A stretch of DNA of 40,000 bases from Chrysomallon squamiferum (GCA_012295275.1 CM022667.1:2359501-2399500), one strand, 5' to 3'; counted from the first letter of the stretch, positions 10,705-22,095 are shown. A program made the numbers and translations. Notes: generated by a model not told the origin, from the letters alone.

Positions 10705-11094
10705 TTAAAAGTGTGTTTAAAGAGAGACTTAACATTCATTTCGTAACAACAGCTGCAACAGTAGTAGTAGCAACATCACATATAGTTGCAAAGACAAACG
10801 AAATAACAAAATCAGAGAGTAAAACGATGAGAAATAAAAATGTGATTGCGTTTTATAGTTTTGTTTATATGTCACAGTCAGTTAACAATATATTCTACGC
10901 GATTAATATAATTTATATTTATTTAAAAGTGCTTATAAAAAATGTTCGTAAAATTATTCAGATAATTACGTATTTATGCAAAAAAAGGCATTTGTCATTA
11001 TATAATTTAAACAAATATTCGCAACGCTATCTATTTATCTATCTATCCAAATATTTTCATTCTTCTTCTCTAGCTATATTTTCTTGTCATTGTC

Positions 11095-11096
<2 letters not shown>
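10705..11096. other. AT-rich DNA with an unassigned plus-strand open frame
   Basis: A plus-strand frame runs from 10692 to 11153 (153 codons), but its composition follows the AT-rich DNA (Ile, Lys, Tyr, Asn) and it ends in an ATT repeat read as poly-Tyr. I see no motif that supports a gene. Confidence 0.4.

Positions 11097-11147
<51 letters not shown>
11097..11147. repeat. (ATT)n microsatellite
   Basis: About 17 ATT units. Confidence 0.95.
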
Positions 11148-11149
<2 letters not shown>

Positions 11150-11985
11150 TTGAGCTTATTTTAAGCTTATTAACTGACATTATTAATAAGCTTATTTTCA
11201 TCATAATTAATACTTTGACTTCACTATAAAATATACAGACCAATAAATACGAGACAAACGCTCTGAAATGTTCCGGGTTAGTGGTTTATACATGGATTAT
11301 TACCTAGTGTCAGTTTAGTATTAGTTCTTCTCTGATTTAATATCGCCAGTATGCGTTTTCTAGGAAGACGCTTACACACCAAATTTCCAGCATTCTGTGG
11401 TGCAAACGACTACCAAATGTTCTTATTAACGTGGCTCCAGCCACCAACCTGTTATACCAAGATGCATACCAAAAGGGAACTACAAAACATTTACACCGGA
11501 AACGACGTATTACAGTAACGAAGAACATACGACCGAACAACAGTCGACACATGCAAAACGTTTAGTTTGTTATAGAACGTAAACAAAAACTTCCAGACAA
11601 TGGAATAAATTGTCGCCTTTTCGACTGTTTTTAAGCATTCATGAAAAGAATGTGATATGCTTAATATTTAAAATATTGTCGGGGCTGTTTATTATTTCAC
11701 TGCTGTTTAAAGTGTTTGAACTCGAGAATTAAGTTTAATTTCAAAACAGTTCGATGGAGATAAAAGCGTAGTAATTATAGAAAGTTAAATATAGTTAATA
11801 ACAAAAGCCGCGTGTTCTAAAGGTTAAAATTAGTGGCAGACTGAAAAGTTAAGTCTAGGACCTAGATTTATTTCATATTCTTCCAACCAGATTTTATTTT
11901 TTTATTGTAGTGATTAACTTTTATAATAATAAAGTATAAAAGGCAATGAATCACTATACATATATATATATTATTTGTATTTAAT

Positions 11986-11988
<3 letters not shown>
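11148..11988. other. Intergenic DNA with two small opposing open frames
   Basis: At 11337-11552 the sequence is less AT-rich and open on both strands: a plus-strand frame of 55 codons from ATG at 11351 to TAA at 11518, and a minus-strand frame of 71 codons. Both peptides have balanced composition, so this could be a fragment of an old transposon or gene. I do not recognise either. Confidence 0.35.
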
Positions 11989-12036
<48 letters not shown>

Positions 12037-12094
12037 TATTATAGTGTTTAAATACAGTTTAACAAAAAAGCTAAAAAAACATAGGATATGTGAT

Positions 12095-12126
<32 letters not shown>
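11989..12126. repeat. (ATT)n microsatellite and T30 tract
   Basis: About 17 ATT units at 11989-12043, a 50-base spacer, then about 30 T residues at 12097-12126. Confidence 0.93.
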
Positions 12127-12409
12127 CTAAATTAATTTAAATTGGAAGACGATGTTATAATTTTTGAATGTCTCTAAAAAATCAAACCTTTGTCTCTGTT
12201 CTTTAAACTTACCAGCTAATTTAAATAAATAAGAAACAGACGAGAAAACACGTGCGACCTCAGGAACTATTTTGACCTTGTCTCAGAGTTTGAGTTAAAA
12301 GTAGCGTTTTACGTCACAGTAAATTATAATGATCCGCTTATCCAGCGTTTAATTTTGTTTCAGCAGTCTTGTCACAAGGAAATAGCTCAGTGAATACATT
12401 TGATATAGA

Positions 12410-12472
12410 AAAAAAAAAAAAAAATAAAAATAAAAAAAATAAATAAAAAAAATAAATAATAAAAAAAAAAAG
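12410..12472. repeat. A-rich low-complexity tract
   Basis: Poly-A with AAAT units; a second A tract follows near 12585-12600. Confidence 0.85.
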
Positions 12473-12599
12473 AGAAAAGAATAATATAAACTAAATCTCT
12501 CTCTTACTTTCTCACACATACACACAAAAAACAAAACATCGATTGCAGCAGAAGTTACAAAAATAATAAAGGTATTATAAAAAAATTAAAAAAAAAAAA

Positions 12600-13044
12600 A
12601 ATTAAAATAAATTTAAGAATGATCAAACACGTATATAGGCGTGTTCGTATAAGTATATATAATTATAAGAATGTAGATATTTTTACATATGCAAGTATTT
12701 ATTCATTTCTTTTCCTTTGTATGTCTGTTTATCCGTGCACGTGTGTTTGTTCTTGAACGCCTGTAAACTACATTATAAATGATTTCCATGTTTTTCGTGA
12801 CGTTTCCATCTGCTTTCTCTCGTAGCTTCGTGATCGACCTTTGCTTCCCTGTTGTCTAAAGATAAAGAAACTCTCTTTCTAGGTCACTTACTTAATAAAC
12901 GTAATTATTAGTAAGCAAATAAATTTACTAGTTTAAATTTAAAAAACAATAACATATGGATGTATGTATGTATACAAAAAACAAACGCTCTGTTCTACAG
13001 GACATATTTCTGTCTTTTTTTTGTTCTTTTTTTTCGCAGTTTTA
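12600..13044. other. Spacer, nothing seen
   Basis: AT-rich unique sequence, no supported feature. Confidence 0.5.

Positions 13045-13091
<47 letters not shown>
13045..13091. repeat. (ATT)n microsatellite
   Basis: About 15 ATT units; yields a false poly-Ile frame. Confidence 0.95.
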
Positions 13092-13094
<3 letters not shown>

Positions 13095-13285
13095 AAACAG
13101 AATCGTCTCTGCACTTTCTGAAACTTTGGTTCTTTCATGTATTACTGGGAAAATTAGGACTGAACTAAACGGTAATCGACAAAGATCAACACACGTATTT
13201 TAAAATTCATCTTTGATGATACAAAGAAATAGTTGAAATGTGTTCTTCATACTTCCAAGCAATATTTGATTTACTTTCGCACACG

Positions 13286-13314
<29 letters not shown>
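13286..13314. repeat. Poly-T tract
   Basis: About 29 T residues. Confidence 0.93.
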
Positions 13315-13320
<6 letters not shown>

Positions 13321-14022
13321 TTAATATTATGAGAATATAAAATAACGCATTTCAGACAGTTTTATAATAAATATCGATTACAGAAAAATGGCAGCATGTC
13401 GTTAGTAATTAAGATTGTAATAACTATAATGTTACAATGCTTAAAATATGTTGCTGACAGAGTAAACATTATTAAAGTTTTATTAACTTCAACTTTTAAA
13501 ACAAAATTTTGTAATATTTATTCTTCATCTGGCTCAGTGAACATTTAACAGGCTCTGTTATCTAAATACGAAATACGACCTCTCTTCTTTACAATTAATA
13601 AATAACTGTATTGTAAAAAATATTATAAACACCGTTTTTGTTAAACATTTTATTTTCACAAATTTTCATTGTATTACTAGGCTTTTATATTACTAGTTTT
13701 AATTTTCGTTCTAAGGGCCCCTGAACATATTGTTAACAAGAACGTTTAATGGAATATTTTTGGAGTGTGATTGTAAGTACTTCGTTTTGGAAACCATCAT
13801 TGTACTATATATGAACTCTCACGTCCTTTCTGTAAACTGACATGTCTGTTAACGGACGTGACGTCACAGTAGTTAATTGACATATTGAGGTTACCGCTTA
13901 ATAAATATGGTCCAGTAAAGATAATATGTGCAGTAAATAATAAGTAAATAAAAAACTAAGTTAGATACATAACTATTTTTTCAAATACTATAAGGCTACC
14001 AAGACTGCGAAATCTGCTGCAG
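13315..14022. other. Spacer, nothing coding seen
   Basis: AT-rich unique sequence with a few CpGs and no plausible open frame. Confidence 0.5.
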
Positions 14023-14104
14023 CTACTACTACTACTACTACTACTACTACTGTTACTACTGCTACTGCTACTAATATTGCTGCTATTGTTAGTGCTATTA
14101 CTAA

Positions 14105-14145
<41 letters not shown>
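14023..14145. repeat. TAC triplet array followed by (CA)20
   Basis: TAC/CTG triplets at 14023-14072, decayed triplets to 14102, then 20 CA units at 14106-14145. Confidence 0.93.
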
Positions 14146-14149
<4 letters not shown>

Positions 14150-14622
14150 CAGGCTTTCTTAGGCGCCATATATTGGAAAGACAGTTTATGTACGAAGAAT
14201 AAATAAATTACATGAAATAATAAAATGTCCTTCGAAATAATAAAGTATTCATCTTCGATTGTTTAATGTTACAGTTTAAATTGTATCAGTTGAAATGTAG
14301 TCGAGGTCCATAATTTAATTTTTAGCATGTAAACATTACACTATATTGCGTATTCCTTATGACCTCATACTTGATAAGAGGTAACGACTGAGAAGGGGCA
14401 TTACTTATTCAGTAATATAATATCTTGAATTTCACTTAATAATTATTTAGTTATAATTAATAATATGTGGAAATATGTATTTATCTTATCTTCCAATTAT
14501 TGTTTATTATTTTCATATTTTTGAAATAACATTTTAAAATCATATTCTGATTAGGACTAACAAATGTACAGAAAGACGACGATAAATTAATATGAATATA
14601 ATTTTTGAATTATCTCAAAATG
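14146..14622. other. AT-rich distal flank of the gene
   Basis: No repeat or open frame. Lies directly upstream of the proposed promoter segment. Confidence 0.45.
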
Positions 14623-14692
14623 TATACTAGATCTAGATCGAATTCAAACCGTTCAAGTTGAGAGGCTTATCGAGATCAAACAAACAGAGAAC

Positions 14693-14754
14693 CAATCATT
14701 TACTTCAGTCGGCGTCACGTGATTAAGGGGGAAACAAGTACTCGCCATATTTCC
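14693..14754 (+). repeat. Promoter-proximal copy of a dispersed sequence
   Basis: An 18-base block (14693-14710) and a 14-base block (14723-14736) recur in the same order and orientation at 17246-17302 in intron 1, followed in both by GTA(A)CTC and CATATTTCC-like bases. Between the two blocks this copy has 12 bases containing the E-box; the intronic copy has six unrelated bases. Confidence 0.75.
14714..14723. promoter_or_regulatory. Palindromic E-box
   Basis: GTCACGTGAT contains the CACGTG palindrome, with the TCACGTGA flanks preferred by USF and MiT/TFE bHLH-ZIP factors. It lies about 330 bases upstream of the coding start. Binding is an inference from the motif only. Confidence 0.4.
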
Positions 14755-14775
14755 CCATACATACAGACCGTCATA

Positions 14776-14962
14776 ATGGCGCTTGTGTGATGGTTCGTGT
14801 TAACTGCAGCGTGTGTTTCTTAATACGAGTGTCATTTATTTCCTATTGTGGTGATAGTTATTAAACATGGATATACCTTTGGAAACTAATTACCCGTCTG
14901 ATCGTGTTTTATGTTATTTTATGAGAGGAGTTTGCTGTGATGTCCCGATCATTTCCTTGTGA
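14776..14962 (+). other. Three chained upstream ORFs in the 5' leader
   Basis: uORF1 is 14776-14790 (four codons plus stop). uORF2, 14790-14864 (24 codons), starts inside the uORF1 stop as TGATG. uORF3, 14867-14962 (31 codons), begins two bases after the uORF2 stop. The main ATG follows 92 bases later. If transcription starts upstream of 14776, all three would precede the main frame and should reduce or regulate its translation. The uORF3 peptide contains VLCYFMRGVCC, which resembles the first half of a CCCH zinc finger. Confidence 0.4.
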
Positions 14963-15054
14963 TTATAAGCTTCGGGTTTAACAACAAAAATCATTCGCTT
15001 TCTCTGTTGGATTATTGTATTTTCGCCATATTTGTTCAGCTTTCAAAACAAAGC

Positions 15055-15132
15055 ATGGAGGCCGGTACGAACGTGGAAAAAGACTGTAGTGCTTTGGGTC
15101 AGCTTTTCCAAGCGATAATCAACGATTTAAGA
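15055..15132 (+). CDS. MTSS1: MTSS1/MIM-like I-BAR protein, first coding exon
   Basis: Encodes residues 1-26, beginning MEAGTNVEKDCSALGQLF and ending in NDLR. This is the hallmark N-terminus of MTSS1/MIM proteins (Met-Glu-Ala, then acidic/Lys-Cys-Ser-Ala-Leu-Gly and Leu-Phe-Gln), the first helix of the I-BAR (IMD) domain. I-BAR domains dimerise, bind PI(4,5)P2 membranes and actin, and promote outward membrane protrusions. The ATG is the only one in frame, with A at -3 and G at +4. The exon ends in phase 0 at an ideal GTAAGT donor (15133). The open frame continuing into the intron to 15222 is read-through. The family assignment is strong; the choice between MTSS1 and the paralogue MTSS2 is a vertebrate distinction and does not apply here. 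Confidence 0.93.
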
Positions 15133-17245
15133 GTAAGTTATTTTTTTTCAAAAGGAAAAGAAAGGGGGAAAAAAATAACTAAAAAATACTTACGTTACTT
15201 CATGGGTTTTATTTTGGATTGAAATATAGTAGTAATAAGAAAATAAAATGTTTAGTTTAATTGGTATGCAATTTAAAACGTATAATGAATTATAAATAAT
15301 ATTAATATTTTTATTTTTCTGTAATATATCAATATAAATATTGATTCTAATTAGTTAATAACTAAAAAAAGTAATTACATTCTTTCAGTCAGCTTTGTTA
15401 ATACAAATAAATCACCTGGATGGCAGTTTGATTTCTTTATAAAAATCTATGGTATGTGTATTGTGCAGATGAATAAATTAGTGTAAGAGTATTTCTTCTC
15501 TTTGTTTATCATATACATTCTCAAATTTTGACACACTGATTACCAATAAAAATGCTGAGGTATAAACAACACTGTTTGTTTTTGAAAAAAATTAATTATG
15601 AAGTTATTAAAATATAATGATAAAAACGTTCATTCTGGCATTGATGGATCTTAACATCTGTCACTGTAATCTGGATCATTTCTTCTTTCTTTAAGATTTC
15701 ACATATTTAGTTCACAGCCATTCAGATTATCATAACATTTGAGAATTTGCATAGATATTATTATTATTATTATTATTAGTATTTAAAATTTTATTTTAGT
15801 TATTATTATTTTTAAAATTATTTTAACCTGAAAGCCTTTTCCCTGTTTCCATTCAAGATAGTTGAGTACAATTGGACATTTATTAATATTATTTTAAAAT
15901 TAATTTTATTTATTATTATTTTTATCCTGAAATCCTTTTCCCTGTATATGTAAATACCACACGCTGAAATGAAGTATTAATGCCAGTCCAGATTTGAAAG
16001 AATAACAGAATTAAGATTTTTCATTAATACTTAATTTACTAAATTTTGGCTGCTACTGCCTAAATTTAGGAGCAAACAGAATTAAAAATAAATGAGTGTT
16101 TTCAAGATGAAGCACATCTCCTGCTGGCTCACTGATTATAAATCTTCATGGCCAAAATTGCTCTGGTTTCTGCAGTGAAAGAATGTTTAAAATGTGCTTG
16201 TTATTACAATTATGGAGAAACATGGTTGTTGATTGTGGATATACAGTCCACTAACTGCTGCCAGACTGTGAAAACAGTTAGCAACTATATGTAAAAATAC
16301 TTAGTTAATTGCTTAAAAATGTTAAATATTTTACAGTCAACTACATCCAAATGCATAATTTACAACCCAGGAAAAAGATTGTTTATTTATTTTATTTTAT
16401 ATTTTATATCGGTGAAAAAAATGCTTAATTAGCACACTCAGGATATGAAATATTTTAAACTCATTAATTTAAAATGGAAAATAATTCAGGGAGGAAGATT
16501 GGTTTTTATTATGAATACAGCCTACACAAATGTACATTGTTGTAGGTTTAGAAATGAAAATGTTCTGGAACAAAGATTCCTGTCACTATAATTATAAGCT
16601 GACTGGTGCCTAAGAGGCTTAAGTTTGATAAGTTGGTTGTTGTCAGTGTCTGTAGTTCATTCAGATTTGGAGTCTCAAACATTATTTACAGTGTTTCTTA
16701 TCTGATATCACATTTAGAGCAGTTAAAGAGAGAGAGAAAAACTACTCTAAACAGTAGATACATTAACTGTAAAGTTCAGATAGCAGCAACTGAGATAAAA
16801 TATTTTAAGTAAGAAAAACTATTTTATTACTGTAAGTAATGAAATTAAGATAAGAAGACTAGTAATAATATATTTAATATTAATATAACCCTTTTTTTTT
16901 TTTTAAATTCAAGTTATTTTTTAAGTGTAAATTCCATATATATTTCATTTCAAATGTTATTTTCACAACCGCAAGAAATTTTGAGGTATATTAATTTTTC
17001 TTACTAAACACTCTGACATAAATATGTTTGTATTAGGATTTAAGCAACATAATGATTAGACATTCATTCTGGACTGTTCAGTTTGTTACTGAGTTCATTG
17101 CAACTTCTTTTTAAAAATTTATTACGTATATTTGTCAAAGATGAGTGCTGATTTTCTTGTTTTTTCCAGAAACAATATTTCGGTTTTCTGCAGATATATC
17201 TACCCACCAACTATCCATTAGGACAGATGATAAAATTAAAATCAT

Positions 17246-17302
17246 CAATCATTTACTTCAGTCAAGGGTTTAAGGGGGAAACAGTAACTCAACATATTTT
17301 CC
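17246..17302 (+). repeat. Intronic copy of the promoter-proximal sequence
   Basis: Partner of 14693-14754: the same 18-base block at 17246-17263, then TTAAGGGGGAAACA and a CATATTTTCC end. The E-box interval is missing. Probably both are fragments of one dispersed element, or a local duplication of the promoter segment. Confidence 0.75.
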
Positions 17303-17884
17303 AAGTCACCTTCAGGAGTTATTTTTAATGAAAACATTTATTCTTGTAACATGATACAGATTTAAATTTAAATTATATTCCTGTTTTGTAATTAATTTTA
17401 CCAAAGAAACAAGATAGCCTTGTAATTTATTTCAAATTTTGAAGTTTTTTGTCTGCATTTTGAAACCAGTAGATTGGAAATTTTTCTGAATGCAACAGAA
17501 CCATTGTTTATTCATGTTATACAACACCTTTGTTCTCTGTATCATTTGTCCACCCAGCTATAAAATGAAACAGAGGAAAGACATTGCGAAATTTAAATCT
17601 GTCCTTGGAAAATCTAGTCAGCAGTAATAAAATGCTAAAACATTTTTTTTTTCACCTGAGCTTACATAATATTACATTAATAACCATCCCCTATTGCATC
17701 TGTATGACATTAACATAGGATGATCAACCGTATTATTGTAAGGCTTTGAAAATAAATACATATAGTTGCATATGTCCCTAGTTTAAGTCTAGGTGACTTT
17801 AAAGTTGATGATCTTTTAAAATTTCAATTATTAAAATTTTCTGATTTCATTTCTTGGATGAATAATTTTAAACATTTATTAAGA

Positions 17885-18180
17885 GGAAACGAAAAAAAAA
17901 ATTTTCAGTATGTTTATATTTTTGATCTTGTTGCACTTTTTATGGCTGTCTCTCTTTCTCTTTTGTGTGTCACTGTGCCTGTGTGTGTATGTGAACTGTG
18001 CATGTCTGCATGACTATGTATTTGTATGCACGTATACCTGTACTTGCTTATGGATGTAGGTGTTTTTGGTGTTTTTTTACTGAATCCATTTTTCTTTTTT
18101 TTTCTTTTTCTTTTTTTTAACGCACCTATTTGTGCTACATTCACAGTAAAGGGCTTGGCATTTTATGGATGGCTTCTTTC
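17885..18180. other. Intronic low-complexity and TG/CA-rich segment
   Basis: Imperfect TG-rich stretch near 17960-18060 and T-rich runs near 18090-18120. The minus-strand Lys/His-rich frame here is compositional. Confidence 0.5.
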
Positions 18181-18327
18181 ACTGGTCTCATGAATTTGTT
18201 ATTTATAATATCATATTATGATGTATACAATATGTATGTTCAGGAAATGCTGAAAAAAAAGAAGAAATAAATTATATTTTTAATAAATTATTAAAAACAA
18301 ATAACATATCACAAAAAGTAAAAGCAG

Positions 18328-18465
18328 AAATGTTTGTTTTTAAATTATTTTTTTATTTATTATCCCAGACATTTTGTTGAATTTTATGAACATAAATGTC
18401 TTAATAAAATGCATTAAGAGATGATATGTTTGGTTTTAAATTATTTTTTTATTTATTTACTAGTC
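18328..18465 (+). repeat. Two-copy intronic repeat, unit about 96 bp
   Basis: A block of about 32 bases beginning ATGTTTG and ending TTTTTTATTTATT occurs at 18330 and again at 18426 with a single T/G difference. Confidence 0.7.
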
Positions 18466-19404
18466 TATTTTTATTCTCATACACAAGCAATTATATTTCA
18501 GAGAGAGAGAGAGAAAAAAAAAAAAAAAAGAAAAATTCTCACCCCTCCCCAAGAAAACAAGGTGTAAAGGATGGGTTTTTAGTATAATGAGTATGAAAAT
18601 GTTTAAATTATTTTATACAGATCCACATTCTGTGCTGATTGTTCACCTGTATTTTCATTTACATTACAAGTAAAGTAAAAGAGATACTCAGAACAAAAAG
18701 ATTGCATCATGAATTGAAATAATGTTCAGGGAAGGGTTAAAAAAATTGTAGGAGTGTGTTTGATGTATTATCTAGACAGTTTAACAAAGTCTGCCGGTAA
18801 AATAAATTTGCATTTATAACCTTCAGAAGAGCAGGAATTGCGTATCACGTATTCATTGGATAAAAAATGAGGTTATTTCCTAATTTTTTTGCCTCTAGCA
18901 GTAATGTATGGTTCATATCAGTTACTATTGCTGTTGGTATTAAAGAAATTTGCCAAAAGTTTTATTTATGTGTAAGACATGTCTTTTATAATGATTATTT
19001 TTCTTTAATTTCAAAAACAATCTAAAATATATTTTCATAATTCATTTTTACTCATACAGTTAAAAACCCAACAGTTCATGAGGAAGATAAAAAAAAAAAA
19101 TTTAACATTTTTTTAATTTTCTCTTGAATTTTAATAAGAATATGAATATATTTTATAACTTATTTTTATTTTTAGAGTTAAAACCTTCAAAATATGTGTG
19201 CAGAAGGTTGTTAATGCTTCACATGTCAAATCACCCACACAAAAACATTTACCTTGTCTGTCTGGTTTCTTGGTTACAAAGGTTTTATGTCTGTTTTATT
19301 GTATTCAAAGCTTTAAATAAAAAAAAAAAGCTGCTATATATCATTAATTTAGTGTCTGCTTATTTAGAGATACATATACTGTAGTTTCAGATAATTACCA
19401 TTAA

Positions 19405-19493
19405 TATTAATTATTTATTTATTTATTTTATTTATTTATTATTCATTATTGTGTTTATCATTGGTTAGAATTGTGTGAGTGTCAGTGTCTGTG

Positions 19494-19539
<46 letters not shown>
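19405..19539. repeat. (ATTT)n and (CA)n microsatellites
   Basis: ATTT units at about 19409-19442, then 22 CA units at 19496-19539. Confidence 0.92.
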
Positions 19540-19541
<2 letters not shown>

Positions 19542-20067
19542 AAAGTCTATAATGTGTGCCTAATTTAAAATTACATAAATATTCTGTTCTTTTAAAGTCA
19601 CCAATATTGATTTAGTTTGCAATTTAAATGTCATTTTATGTTGACAAAATATTTGTTTTGTATTAATAATATCTTGTAAGGATATCAAACAGCAGCAAGA
19701 ATTATAAATTGAGAAAATGATGAATTGATTGGTGAAATGAGGAAATAACATTGCTTTGATGTTATAAATATATTATTACAGCTAAATATGTTTTTGACAA
19801 ATTAAAAAAAAAAAATGGCTGAAAAACAAGTAATGCACACATAAATAAACATCTTTGCATGAAAATATTAATGCATTCTAAAAATACACTTTTCTTATTT
19901 TATTACTATAAAGAAATTATAATTATTTTGTAGCTGTATTTTTTGGATGGTTCAGAAAGTAAATCAGACATTAATTTTTAGCAAAATAGGGATCTTATTT
20001 TGTAATTAATCATTTCATCTTAAAATTAATTAATGTGAAATAAAGAATTAAGATCATAATTTTGTTT

Positions 20068-20070
<3 letters not shown>

Positions 20071-20111
<41 letters not shown>
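20071..20111. repeat. (CA)20 microsatellite
   Basis: Uninterrupted AC dinucleotides. Confidence 0.95.
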
Positions 20112-20114
<3 letters not shown>

Positions 20115-20532
20115 CAATTTATAGACACATTCTTTGTAACTGGTTACAACATTTTCTAATCCTGCATTTTATTTATCAAACAAAAAGGTGAAGTATTACT
20201 GGTATGTCTACAAATAAAAAATAACACAACCATGACTGAAATGGGAGAATGTTTTAACTTTACATGAAATCATAGGAGTAGTTTCTACAATAAATCTATT
20301 CATGGCATTTTGATAAGTTCACTGAGATAACAAATATATATTACAGCAGTATAAAACAGCCTATATAATATATATATATATATTTTTTTTGTGTTTTAAA
20401 TTGTAAAAAGTTTTACTTATTTTTGTTTGCTGTGCATTTTAATAACGATTACAAGATTAAAGTTATACTGTATGGTTGTATATTATAAAAAAATATTAAA
20501 CTTTATTATTATATTTCATAATCAGAAAGTTT

Positions 20533-20590
20533 GAAATAATTAGTGTGGATAATAATACAGTGTGGATTGAAATAATACAGTGTGGATTAA
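20533..20590 (+). repeat. Three short tandem copies, unit about 17-22 bp
   Basis: The motif AATAATACAGTGTGGAT recurs three times, the first copy reading AATAATTAGTGTGGAT, with an extra TGA before the last copy. Confidence 0.75.
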
Positions 20591-20784
20591 ATTTTATGAT
20601 ATCATTCTTGAAATTTAGATATTCACATAGCAGAATAGGATTAGATTTGCAAAATACATACATGTGCATGCTTATATGCATACATTATTCTTCTGTTTCC
20701 ATTAGTTACAAATTACCTTTAATATGATGTGCAGTACACTCTCCATATACAAGTTTACTGCATTTTATAATCAAATATAGGTAG

Positions 20785-20786
<2 letters not shown>

Positions 20787-20821
<35 letters not shown>
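20787..20821. repeat. (GT)n microsatellite
   Basis: About 17 GT units; creates overlapping false frames on both strands. Confidence 0.95.
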
Positions 20822-20822
<1 letters not shown>

Positions 20823-21116
20823 ATGCGTGCATTTTAGTACCAACAACCTTTTCTGCAAAACCAAACATAAATCAACCATGTCTACACCTAATCCTCTACA
20901 AAATAAAAAAAAAATTTGAAAAAAAATCCCTAGTAACAAATACAATTCATTTTAAACCAGACTGCATCCATTTAATGACATACATAAGCCTCAGAAATAT
21001 ATATGAGATGTGACAGGCTGTACATGAAAATAATTGTTTAGATTTGCTGTTGAGAACGGCAGAGGTGAAAAACAGGTTGGCTGACAGATATTTTATCACA
21101 GTAGTTAACAGATCTG

Positions 21117-21150
21117 TGGTGTCATGGCAGCCAAATAGCCAGTGCATTTT
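21117..21150 (+). repeat. Dispersed repeat fragment, copy 1
   Basis: Twenty-five bases starting TGGTGTCATGG and ending AAATAGCCA are identical to 27629-27653 in intron 2; similarity continues for nine more bases with three mismatches. A shared dispersed element is the simplest explanation; the flanks do not align. Confidence 0.7.
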
Positions 21151-21879
21151 GAGACAGCATTAAAAGTTGACGTATCTAAAATGGTTTTTTATTACCCTAT
21201 GCTGGTTTTATGATTTCTTTTCTTAAGCTTCATTGCAGGTGTTTATTTTTCTGAAAATTTCACTGGTTTAAAAAAAAAAAAAAAAGTTACGAAATTGTCA
21301 TAAATACATGATATATTTTGTTTCTTTTTTTTTTTTTTTTTTTTTGTGTTGTTATAAATAATTATTTTTAAAATTTATTTTGAAGTCATAAAATATAATG
21401 CATTTTATCACTGGATGTGTATATTTATCTATTCAATTTTGAAAAAAATCGTGAAGTTTTGTGATTCAGACATTGTGATTGAATAGACCGTAATTCATCA
21501 AACATTTAAAATAGAATTTTAGGCTTAACTTTACAGAAACTTTGTATGCTGTGTTAAAATATTTTTGGCAGAATAATGCTTACTGTTCACAATGATCGTA
21601 ATGATGATGATAAAAACTCCAGAACAGTAACTCAACTTTTGAAAGTTTTCTTGGCATTTTTACTTAATTAAATATATTCTCTAATTTGATTTACATTACT
21701 TAATAATATGATATATGTAGCAAACTTCTGATTTTATTTCAGTAAAATTCAGAAATACCCATACATTACATTTCCCTAATGTTAATGCAGATACATATCA
21801 ATAACACCAGTCCATTATCATCTTTTCATTATCTTGAAGTTTTAATTTAATCTTACATAACCCAGTGCCGATTTTTTTT

Positions 21880-22095
21880 TTTTTATCTTCATTTTTTTTT
21901 TCTAAACTGATTTTTCTTATGCAAACTTTTATAAACTAGTCTGGATATTTTTCAAAATTGTCTGAGTAATTTTATTTAAACTTTTACAAACTTGTTTTTT
22001 ATTTTATTTTATATTTTTTTTTTATTTCTGAATAATTTTATTTAAACTTTCAACTCAACTGTCTTGAATTTTTTTTTTCAGAATTGAATAAACAT
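21880..22095 (+). repeat. Diverged tandem repeat, unit about 65 bp
   Basis: Segments containing CTGA(G/A)TAATTTTATTTAAACTTT recur near 21962 and 22026, and a more decayed version near 21905. Long T runs lie between copies. Confidence 0.6.

Larger units (their letters stand above)
14623..15054 (+). promoter_or_regulatory. Putative promoter and 5' leader of the MTSS1-like gene
   Basis: This stretch is noticeably richer in CpG than the DNA on either side and leads directly to the first coding exon. It holds a palindromic E-box, an ATGGCG-containing YY1-like site near 14773-14781 and three small upstream ORFs. No convincing TATA box is visible, and the transcription start cannot be placed from sequence. 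The extent of the segment is my estimate. Confidence 0.5.

Noticed and set aside
10692-11153. 153-codon plus-strand frame with a TM7-like phrase (FYSFVYMSQS)
   Set aside because: Similarity to a receptor helix is superficial; the rest is AT-rich noise ending in a poly-Tyr repeat, and it lies next to a better candidate on the other strand.
14959-15054. Upstream extension of the first coding exon frame
   Set aside because: The frame is open but has no ATG before 15055, and homology to the MTSS1 family starts exactly at that Met.
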